A DNA stretch of 64,000 nucleotides from Duganella sp. 1411 (lineage in GTDB: Bacteria > Pseudomonadota > Gammaproteobacteria > Burkholderiales > Burkholderiaceae_D), in NCBI RefSeq assembly GCF_017833525.1, contig NZ_JAFICD010000006.1:124001-188000 (forward strand), written 5' to 3'. The translations under genes were made by a program, and so were the position numbers. The notes under the pieces are model-generated. The model saw only the letters and a program-made list of their open reading frames with translations. It was not told the DNA's origin and did not search any database. Numbering within the stretch: position 1 is the first letter of the stretch; every line of letters begins with the position of its first letter. Positions 57,692 through 64,000 of the stretch are shown here, one piece after another.

Positions 57692-59112
57692 GGCTGGCGC
57701 CATCGGCCTTCGCCGCGACGCTGGCGATGGTTGTCGTCGGCCTTGGCATGGCGCAGGCCCAGGGCAATTCCGGCACCCGCCCGCAGCTCAGCGCCGCACA
57801 GGCCAGGCAATACGCGTACGGCGAGGTGCTCAAGTACGTCGGCGACGCCGGCAGGGAAGCCGTCGATCCGTGGGACCCGCTCACCGATCCGCTGGCCAAA
57901 GGCGCCGCGTTCACGCCCGACTATATCGTCGACCAGGGCGCGAAAGCGGACGGCGTCAAGACATTCAACACCGTGCAGCAAGCCGTCAACCGCGCGGTGC
58001 GCGACAGCCCGGCGCATCCGGCGAAGCGGCTGTATATGCTGGTCAAGCCCGGCACCTACCAGGGACTGGTCTACGTGCCCGCCGCCACCGCGCCGCTGAC
58101 GATGTACGGCGACGGCAAGGACGCAGCGGCCACGCGGATCACCGCCAAGCTCGATGCGTCGGTGACCGGCGCCGCTTACGCCGCCCGCCACGGCGCGCAG
58201 TTCGCCCAGGCCGCGCCGGACGCGCAGGCGATGTACGCCACCATCAAGGACCGCGACGTGATCGGCACCTTCGGCACCGCCACCGTCTGGGTGCGCAACA
58301 ACGGCTTCCAGGCGCGTAACATCACGTTTGAAAACGGCTATAACAAGGACACCGGCAACGCCCGCGCCGAGTCGCTCCCGAATATCAACAACGTGCACCA
58401 CCAGGCGTTGGCGTTGCAGGTCGACGGCGCCGACAAGGCGCAGTTCGAGAACATCCGCCTGATCGGTTTCCAGGACACGCTGTACCTCAAGTCGCCGCGT
58501 ATCGGCGCCACCTCGCGTAGCTTCTTCAATAAGTCCTACATCGAAGGCGACGTCGATTTCATCTTCGGCGACAGCACCGCCTACTTCCACCAGACCGAGA
58601 TCAAATCGATCGGCGACCGTGGCCTGTCGTACGTCGCCGCGCCGGACACGCATTGGAAGACGCGTTACGGCTTCGTCTTCGACAACTGCCGCTTCACGCA
58701 CGACGGCTCCGCCAACGCGCGGCAAGGCACCTTTTACCTGCTGCGCCAGTGGTTCCACAGCGCCCGCTGCACGCCGTACGCCGCGGTGCCGGTCGACGGC
58801 TACGCCTGCCTGCTGGGCGACGCCAACGGCTACCAGGCGCCCACCGGCACCATCGCCCGCGTTTCGCTGGAGGCGGTCGGCAAGATGGTGGTGCTCAATT
58901 CGCGCATCGGCGCCCATATCAACCGCAATCGCCCCTGGGCCGACTGGAACAAGAAAGGCGGCCTGCCCTACCGCCCGGTCCAATACAGCTCGGACGACTA
59001 CTGGAACAATTTGATCAAGGCCGGCATCGACCCGGTCAAGGATCTCGGCTACGCCGCCAAACCTACTCCCGCCGATATCTTCATCGGTGAGTTCAACAAT
59101 CAGGACGAATAA
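57688..59112 (+). CDS. Pectin methylesterase (CE8)
   Basis: A 474-residue exported beta-helix enzyme that demethylates pectin so that polygalacturonase can act. The signal peptide ends near AQAQ (residue 25). Catalytic residues are all visible: Gln239 in HHQALALQVDG, Gln262 and Asp263 in GFQDTLY, and Asp290 in EGDVDFIFG. It is similar in layout to the PemA-like enzymes of plant pathogens. It overlaps the acetylesterase gene by 4 nt and precedes the polygalacturonase by 10 nt, so one operon is certain. Confidence 0.94.
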   Translation: MRLAPSAFAATLAMVVVGLGMAQAQGNSGTRPQLSAAQARQYAYGEVLKYVGDAGREAVDPWDPLTDPLAKGAAFTPDYIVDQGAKADGVKTFNTVQQAVNRAVRDSPAHPAKRLYMLVKPGTYQGLVYVPAATAPLTMYGDGKDAAATRITAKLDASVTGAAYAARHGAQFAQAAPDAQAMYATIKDRDVIGTFGTATVWVRNNGFQARNITFENGYNKDTGNARAESLPNINNVHHQALALQVDGADKAQFENIRLIGFQDTLYLKSPRIGATSRSFFNKSYIEGDVDFIFGDSTAYFHQTEIKSIGDRGLSYVAAPDTHWKTRYGFVFDNCRFTHDGSANARQGTFYLLRQWFHSARCTPYAAVPVDGYACLLGDANGYQAPTGTIARVSLEAVGKMVVLNSRIGAHINRNRPWADWNKKGGLPYRPVQYSSDDYWNNLIKAGIDPVKDLGYAAKPTPADIFIGEFNNQDE

Positions 59113-59122
59113 GGAACATAGC

Positions 59123-60961
59123 ATGTCTATCAATACCCAGCGCCGCAGTCTGATGAAAGCCCTGCCGGCCGCCGGCCTGTCGCTCGGCCTCCCCGCCAGC
59201 GCCGCCACCGCGCCCGATCCGTGGCTGCAGGCGCAAGCCATCATCGACCACGTCTCCAAGCCGCTGAAGTTCCGCAAGCAGGATTTCGATGTCACCGCGT
59301 ACGGCGCCAAGACCTGCAAGCTGTCGAAGGTCAAGGCCTGGATCTCGTTCGAGGAACAGGACACGATCGACACGCCGGCCGCCGGCTCGCCCGACTGCTA
59401 CCCCGCGTTCCGCGACGCCATCAAGGCCTGCAGCGACGCCGGCGGCGGCCGCGTCGTCATCCCGGCCGGCGACTGGTATTGCGCCGGCCCGATCGTGCTG
59501 CTGTCGAACGTGAACGTCCACCTGAGCGCCAACGCCCACGTCTACTTCAGCCACAACCCGGCCGACTACGCCAAGTACGGCGACATCGATTGCGGCAAGC
59601 ATGGCAAGCTGTCGATCTCGCGCTGGCAGAGCAACGACTGCCTGAACTACTCGTCGATGATCTACGCCTACAACCAGCACAACATCGCGCTCACCGGCGA
59701 CGACTGGACCAGCACCCTGGACGGCCAGGGCGGCGTGCCGTTCAACGACGACGGCGACTGCTGGTGGACCTGGAAGGGCAAGCAGAAGACCATCAACTCC
59801 ATCGGCCAGGGCACCACGCCTAATTTCAAGGCCGGCAAAATGTCGGAGAACACCGAGAACCCGCTCAACGCCGTATCGCTGGCGACCGTCGCGCCGAACC
59901 TGACCGAGGCCGAGCGCCTGCTGATCCAGGGCGAAGGCCAGCGCTGGCGCGCGGACGCCCAGTATCTGCCGGCGTTGTCGGAGGCGGGCGTGCCGCTGTC
60001 GAAGCGCGTGTTCGGCATCGGCCATTATCTGCGCGCGCCGATGATCCAGCTGATCGGCTGCACCAACGTGCTGCTGCAGGGCTATCACGTGATGCGCACG
60101 CCGTTCTGGATGCACCACCCGGTCCACTGCCGCAATCTCGTCATCCGCAAGGTGCACTGCGAAAGCCATGGCCCGAACAGCGACGGTTTCGATCCGGAGG
60201 CCTGCGACCACGTGCTGGTCGACGGCTGCACCTTCGACACCGGCGACGACTGCATCGCCATCAAGGCCGGCAAGGATCTGGATACGCAATTCGGCCCGTC
60301 GCAAAACATCGTGATCCAGAACTGCGTCATGCACAGCGGCCACGGTGGAGTGACCCTGGGCAGCGAAATGGCCGGCGGCATCCAGAACGTGTTCGCACAA
60401 AAGCTGGTGTTCGAAAACGCCAACTGGAAAACCAACCCGCTCAACACCGCGATCCGCATGAAAACCAATATGAACCGCGGCGGTTATCTGCGCAATTTCT
60501 ACGTGCGCGACTGCACGGTGCCGAACGGCGTGCAGCTGTCGCCGTCGTTCTACGCGTCCCTGCCCGGATCGCCGATACAGTCGAAGACGGTGGCCACGGC
60601 GGCCGGCGCCATCGTCACCTTCGACTGCGACTACACGCCGATCAGCGACAATGTCCGTACCCGCCCGCCGGTGGTCTCGAACATCAATATCTCGAACATC
60701 AAGGTCGGCAACGTCACCAAGGACGGCAAGACGGCGTCGTGCTTCCAGGCGATCGTCATCCTCGGCCCGGTGGCGTCGGACTATAACGGCCCGGGACCGG
60801 TGCCGCCGGTGGTGCCGGTGACGGACGTGACGATCACCGACTGTGATTTCGGCATGCCGGTCAACACGGCGCAGCCCTGGTTCCTGTACAACGTCAAGGG
60901 GCTGCAGCTGAAGAACGTCAGCATCGGCGGCAAGGTGCACAACACCACGCTCAACGCCTGA
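59123..60961 (+). CDS. Polygalacturonase / GH28 glycoside hydrolase
   Basis: A 612-residue exported beta-helix hydrolase that cuts alpha-1,4-galacturonan. The N-terminus has a twin-arginine motif, QRRSLMKALPAAG, so export by Tat is likely. GH28 residues are intact: NSD at 352-354, Asp375-Asp376 (DTGDDCIAIKAG), His407 in SGHGGV, and Arg445/Lys447 (IRMKT). It is larger than fungal endo-enzymes, and a long loop around residues 205-300 suggests an exo- or oligogalacturonide-acting type. AAGGAA precedes the ATG at 59123. It overlaps the second pectinesterase in TGATG. Confidence 0.95.
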   Translation: MSINTQRRSLMKALPAAGLSLGLPASAATAPDPWLQAQAIIDHVSKPLKFRKQDFDVTAYGAKTCKLSKVKAWISFEEQDTIDTPAAGSPDCYPAFRDAIKACSDAGGGRVVIPAGDWYCAGPIVLLSNVNVHLSANAHVYFSHNPADYAKYGDIDCGKHGKLSISRWQSNDCLNYSSMIYAYNQHNIALTGDDWTSTLDGQGGVPFNDDGDCWWTWKGKQKTINSIGQGTTPNFKAGKMSENTENPLNAVSLATVAPNLTEAERLLIQGEGQRWRADAQYLPALSEAGVPLSKRVFGIGHYLRAPMIQLIGCTNVLLQGYHVMRTPFWMHHPVHCRNLVIRKVHCESHGPNSDGFDPEACDHVLVDGCTFDTGDDCIAIKAGKDLDTQFGPSQNIVIQNCVMHSGHGGVTLGSEMAGGIQNVFAQKLVFENANWKTNPLNTAIRMKTNMNRGGYLRNFYVRDCTVPNGVQLSPSFYASLPGSPIQSKTVATAAGAIVTFDCDYTPISDNVRTRPPVVSNINISNIKVGNVTKDGKTASCFQAIVILGPVASDYNGPGPVPPVVPVTDVTITDCDFGMPVNTAQPWFLYNVKGLQLKNVSIGGKVHNTTLNA

Positions 60962-62505
60962 TGATGGCCATGGCGATCGGCCGGCGTACTTTGCCAAGGA
61001 GGTTGCCGACGCTGCTGGCGGCCGTCACGATGCTGGCCGCCGGGGTGCCCGCCCTGGCGGAGGAAGTGGCGCCGGCGGTGTCGCCCGCCAGCGGCGCGCG
61101 CGATGTCAATCCGGATACCCATCTGGTGCTGCGCTTTGCGCAGCCGCCGGTGGCCGGCAAGTCCGGCCAAATCCGCATTTACGATGCGCACGACGACCGG
61201 CTGGTCGATAAGCTGGACATGGCCATTCCCGCCGGGCCGACCGAGCGCGCCAAGCTGCCGGCCGCGCCGTATCTGGTGACGCCCTACCCTTATCCGGAAG
61301 GGCCGCGCCGCACCAACGCCAACACCAAGGCCGGCACGCCATCGGCCGGTGCCGAACCGGCGCCGGCCGGCTACCAGCTCACCATCATCGGCGGCTTTAC
61401 CGATGGCTTTCACTTTCATCCCTTGATCGTGCGCGGAAATACGGCGACGGTCTACCCGCACCACAATCTGCTCGAATACGGGAAGCGCTATTACGTCCAG
61501 ATCGACGCGGGTGTGATCGAAGGCTTCGCTGGCATTCGTGGAAAGACCGCGTGGCGGTTCGCCACCAAGGCGCGGCCGCCGGCCGCGAACGTCGAACGCG
61601 TAACCGTCAACGCCGACGGCACTGGCGATTTCAATACCGTGCAGGGCGCGCTTGATTTCGTTCCCGATCATCCGGCGCGGCGCACCACGGTCTTCGTACG
61701 CGCCGGCGACTACGAGGAGATCGTCTATTTCCGCAACAAGTCGAACCTGACCATCGAAGGCGAGCATCGCGACAAGGTGCGGGTCCACTACGCCAACAAC
61801 GAGGTATTCAATCCGCATCCGGCCAATATCAGCACCAACGAGGCGCCCGGCACCTTTCCGTCGCGCCGCGCGGCTTTCGCCGCCGATAACGTCAAGGGTG
61901 TGCATCTGAAGAACATGACGCTGCAGACCACTTTGGAGGGGCAAGCGGAAGGCCTGCTGATCACCGGCGAGGAAAACGTCGTCAGCGATGTCACCGTCAT
62001 CGGCTCCGGGGATGCCTTGCAGGTCAACGGCAGCACCTATCTTGAGGGTGTGAAGGTTGTCGGCCACGGCGATACCATACTCGGGCGCGGACCGGCGTTT
62101 TTCCGGCGCTGCGAGATCGAATCGCGCGGACCGTTCATGTGGGTACGCAATACGTCCGCCAACCATGGGAATGTGTTCGTCGATTGCCGCTTCAGCGCCA
62201 TCGGCGACGGGCAGCCGCACCTCGCGCGCTCGCCGGTCAACAAGGGGAAGAGCTATCCGCATGCGGAGGCGGTGCTGATCAATGCCACGTTGAGCGGCGT
62301 CAGTCCCCAGGGATGGGGCGAGATAGGCGGCGACGCGTCGAATGTGCGCTTCTGGGAGTACAACAGCCGCCATGCCGACGGCACGCAGGTCGATGTGAGC
62401 AAGCGGCATCCGGCGTCGCGCCAGTTGACGATGGAGAGCGACGCGGAGTTGATCAAGAAGTACGGCACGCCGTCTTGGGTGTTGGGCGGCTGGGCGCCGC
62501 GTTGA
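60961..62505 (+). CDS. Divergent pectinesterase with N-terminal Ig-like domain
   Basis: A 514-residue exported protein. The signal peptide (ending near ALAEE, residue 35) is followed by a Big_5-like Ig domain in two parts (about residues 40-204, VSPASGARDVNPDTHLVLRF to GKTAWRFATKA). A CE8 beta-helix domain starts at VTVNADGTGDFNTVQGALD (about 215). Catalytic Asp351 and Asp371 and the first glutamine (Gln328) align with CE8, but the usual GFQDTL reads GSGDALQ, so the oxyanion-hole glutamine is a glycine. Activity is therefore uncertain. It is the last gene of the operon, followed by repeats. Confidence 0.88.
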   Translation: MMAMAIGRRTLPRRLPTLLAAVTMLAAGVPALAEEVAPAVSPASGARDVNPDTHLVLRFAQPPVAGKSGQIRIYDAHDDRLVDKLDMAIPAGPTERAKLPAAPYLVTPYPYPEGPRRTNANTKAGTPSAGAEPAPAGYQLTIIGGFTDGFHFHPLIVRGNTATVYPHHNLLEYGKRYYVQIDAGVIEGFAGIRGKTAWRFATKARPPAANVERVTVNADGTGDFNTVQGALDFVPDHPARRTTVFVRAGDYEEIVYFRNKSNLTIEGEHRDKVRVHYANNEVFNPHPANISTNEAPGTFPSRRAAFAADNVKGVHLKNMTLQTTLEGQAEGLLITGEENVVSDVTVIGSGDALQVNGSTYLEGVKVVGHGDTILGRGPAFFRRCEIESRGPFMWVRNTSANHGNVFVDCRFSAIGDGQPHLARSPVNKGKSYPHAEAVLINATLSGVSPQGWGEIGGDASNVRFWEYNSRHADGTQVDVSKRHPASRQLTMESDAELIKKYGTPSWVLGGWAPR

Positions 62506-62520
62506 GCCGTCGACGGAGCC

Positions 62521-62555
62521 TGGCGGATTACGCTACGCTAATCCGCCCAACGTGG
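62521..62555 (+). repeat. REP-like palindrome, copy 4
   Basis: TGGCGGATTACGCTACGC followed by TAATCCGCCCAACGTGG. It lies 16 nt after the second pectinesterase stop codon, head to head with the copy at 62610. Confidence 0.75.
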
Positions 62556-62609
62556 ATCACCGCGATGCATCCTTGCCGATGCCCTCGAACCTACGAAAAA
62601 ACGCGGATA

Positions 62610-62700
62610 CACGTAGGGCGGATTAGGCGGAACGCCGTAATCCGCCACGGAGCCGCCGACAACGCTCGAGCTCGTGTAGAAATGGTGGACCTGACCCCGG
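62610..62700 (-). repeat. Composite dispersed repeat, copy B
   Basis: The reverse complement matches 7017-7113: CCGGGGTCA, CTACACGA, CTCGA, GGCGGATTACG and CTAATCCGCCCTACGTG occur in the same order. Its REP-like part spans 62610-62647. Confidence 0.75.
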
Positions 62701-62703
62701 ATG

Positions 62704-62737
62704 AAAAAAGGGCGGACACCCCCGGCGTCCGCCCTTT
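62704..62737 (-). terminator. Rho-independent terminator of the lactonase gene
   Basis: On the minus strand AAAGGGCGGAC and GTCCGCCCTTT form an 11-bp stem, then T residues. It lies 7 nt after the lactonase stop codon. Confidence 0.85.
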
Positions 62738-62743
62738 CATCCT

Positions 62744-63622
62744 TCATCCAACGAACGGCGTTTCCGCCAGCCCCTTGACGCCGGGCCGCAGCAGCAGCAC
62801 CGCCCCGCCCCACTCCGCGTCCTCCGGCTTGCCGGACGGGATGGACGTGACGATCATCGTGTCCAGGTCCTTGCCGCCGAAGGAGCACATCGACGGCTTT
62901 TTCATCGGCACCTCGAGTCGCCGATCGAGCTTGCCGTCCGGCGTGAAGCGCAGCAGGCAGCCGCCGTCGTTGCCGGCGACCCAGTAGCAGCCGTCGGCAT
63001 CGACCGCCGCGCCATCGGGACGTCCGACCTCTTTCGTCAAATCGGCGAACACGCGCTGGTTCGACGGCACGCCGTCGGCGATGTCGTAGTCGAACGCCCA
63101 CACCAGGCGCCGCAGCGGATGCGAATCCGACAGGTACATGGTGCGGCCGTCCGCCGAGAAGGCCGTGCCGTTCTGCGTCAGCAGCCCCTCCACCAGCGGC
63201 GCCGAGATGCCGCGCGCCGTGTCGTAGCTGAACAACTTGCCGACCTGACGATTGGCCGACATGTCCATGAACATGGTGCCGGCGACAAAACGGCCCTGGC
63301 GATCGCAGCGCCCGTCGTTGAAGCGCATACCCTCTCCCAGCCCGACCGCCGGCGTGGCCAGCTTGCGCGCCACGGCCGCCGGACCGTCGCCCAGATCGAG
63401 ATTGAACACGCCCGTCTCCATGCCGGCGATCAGGCCACCACCGGCCCTGGTCGCGACACAGCCGGCCATTTCATCGAGCGTCCAGAAACGCGTGGCGCCG
63501 GACGACAGGTCCAGACGCCAGACGCGCTTGGCGGGGATGTCGGTCCAGTAGAAGGCCGATTCCGCCGCGCTCCACGTTGGGCTTTCGCCCACCGCGCATC
63601 GGATGTCGCTTACGCGTTCCAT
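62744..63622 (-). CDS. SMP-30/gluconolactonase-family lactonase
   Basis: A 292-residue six-bladed propeller hydrolase of the regucalcin family. Family features are [27 protein letters not shown], the metal-site [38 protein letters not shown] and [18 protein letters not shown]. In this locus it probably opens the galactarolactone made by uronate dehydrogenase (inferred from context). Its ATG at 63622 lies 13 nt inside the end of the dehydrogenase gene upstream, so the two are translationally coupled. Confidence 0.93.
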   Translation of the reverse strand: MERVSDIRCAVGESPTWSAAESAFYWTDIPAKRVWRLDLSSGATRFWTLDEMAGCVATRAGGGLIAGMETGVFNLDLGDGPAAVARKLATPAVGLGEGMRFNDGRCDRQGRFVAGTMFMDMSANRQVGKLFSYDTARGISAPLVEGLLTQNGTAFSADGRTMYLSDSHPLRRLVWAFDYDIADGVPSNQRVFADLTKEVGRPDGAAVDADGCYWVAGNDGGCLLRFTPDGKLDRRLEVPMKKPSMCSFGGKDLDTMIVTSIPSGKPEDAEWGGAVLLLRPGVKGLAETPFVG

Positions 63623-64000
63623 GCCAGGTCGCCGTTGACGACACGCGGCAGCTTCTGCGGGTTTTCGTCGGTCAGCGATTCAGGCAGCAGGTACGATGGC
63701 ACGTCCTGGTAGCAAACAGGGCGCAGGAAGCGGTCGATGGCCGAGGCGCCGACCGACGTCGAACGGCTGTCCGAGGTCGATGGGAACGGGCCGCCGTGCA
63801 CCATCGCGTGCGACACTTCCACGCCGGTACCAAAGCCGTTGAACAGGATGCGACCCACTTTGCGTTCCAGCACAGGCATCAGGCGCGCGGCCAGTTGGCG
63901 GTCGTCGGCGGTGGCGTGGACGGCGGCGGTCAATTGACCTTCGACGTGTTCGGCCACGGCCAGCAACTCGGCTTCGTCATTGGCGACCACCAGCAGCGAG
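63610..64000 (-). CDS. Alpha-ketoglutarate-semialdehyde dehydrogenase, C-terminal part (cut by window edge)
   Basis: The last 130 or so residues of an aldehyde dehydrogenase; the rest is beyond the right edge. The segment [36 protein letters not shown] and the tail [19 protein letters not shown] are typical of 2,5-dioxovalerate (alpha-ketoglutarate semialdehyde) dehydrogenases of uronate and pentose pathways. This is the last step of galacturonate oxidation, giving 2-oxoglutarate. The catalytic cysteine lies outside the window. Confidence 0.88.
   Translation of the reverse strand, partial: SLLVVANDEAELLAVAEHVEGQLTAAVHATADDRQLAARLMPVLERKVGRILFNGFGTGVEVSHAMVHGGPFPSTSDSRSTSVGASAIDRFLRPVCYQDVPSYLLPESLTDENPQKLPRVVNGDLAWNA

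Overview
The window is GC-rich chromosomal DNA from a Gram-negative betaproteobacterium. The closest fit is the Oxalobacteraceae (the Massilia / Duganella / Janthinobacterium group). Supporting this are the gene order of the division and cell-wall (dcw) cluster, the ftsY-ftsE-ftsX-rpoH block, an HrcA-type CIRCE element before rpoH, a Burkholderiales-type porin, and a pectin/galacturonate gene set common in plant- and soil-associated members. This placement is inferred from gene content; no 16S gene is present.

Layout. (1) 1-2193: the 5' end of secA, a DUF721/DciA-like gene and lpxC. (2) 2249-8863: accessory genes lying between lpxC and a peroxiredoxin gene that sits beside ftsZ. They are a DMT transporter, a small membrane protein, a VOC protein, an orphan haem-copper oxidase subunit I with a DUF2244 partner, a zinc-ribbon/DUF2628 protein, and a divergent HTH-regulator/methyltransferase pair. 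This stretch also holds a 16-bp tandem array and REP-like repeats. (3) 9018-26861: peroxiredoxin, then the dcw cluster read leftward from mraZ to ftsZ (mraZ, rsmH, ftsL, ftsI, murE, murF, mraY, murD, ftsW, murG, murC, ddl, ftsQ, ftsA, ftsZ). Most genes overlap or nearly touch. A sigma70-like promoter and a four-box MraZ operator precede mraZ. (4) 27548-29472: glpK and the RNase P RNA gene rnpB. (5) 29599-38000: a ThDP-dependent acetolactate-synthase-like enzyme, a small exported protein, a porin, a chemoreceptor, and a dioxygenase/AEC-transporter pair. (6) 38571-43508: a B12-binding MerR regulator of the CarH/LitR type, then ftsY, ftsE, ftsX and rpoH. (7) 43665-50315: a small RHH-like protein, a lipoprotein, gamma-glutamyltransferase, signal peptidase I, and an ABC exporter whose permease is fused to a CPBP-type intramembrane protease.

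(8) 50398-64000 is a pectin utilisation locus. A TonB-dependent receptor, rhamnogalacturonan acetylesterase, pectin methylesterase, GH28 polygalacturonase and a divergent second pectinesterase act outside the cytoplasm. Uronate dehydrogenase, an SMP-30 lactonase, galactarate dehydratase and the C-terminus of an alpha-ketoglutarate-semialdehyde dehydrogenase provide most of the oxidative route from galacturonate to 2-oxoglutarate. The 5-keto-4-deoxyglucarate dehydratase and an inner-membrane transporter are not in the window. A FadR-type GntR regulator lies between the two arms, with three matching operator-like palindromes around its promoter and the galactarate dehydratase promoter region.

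No tRNA, rRNA, insertion sequence, prophage or CRISPR array was seen. Two dispersed repeat families occur in intergenic DNA: a REP-like palindrome in five places, two of them inside a longer composite of about 95 bp, and a second GC-rich element.
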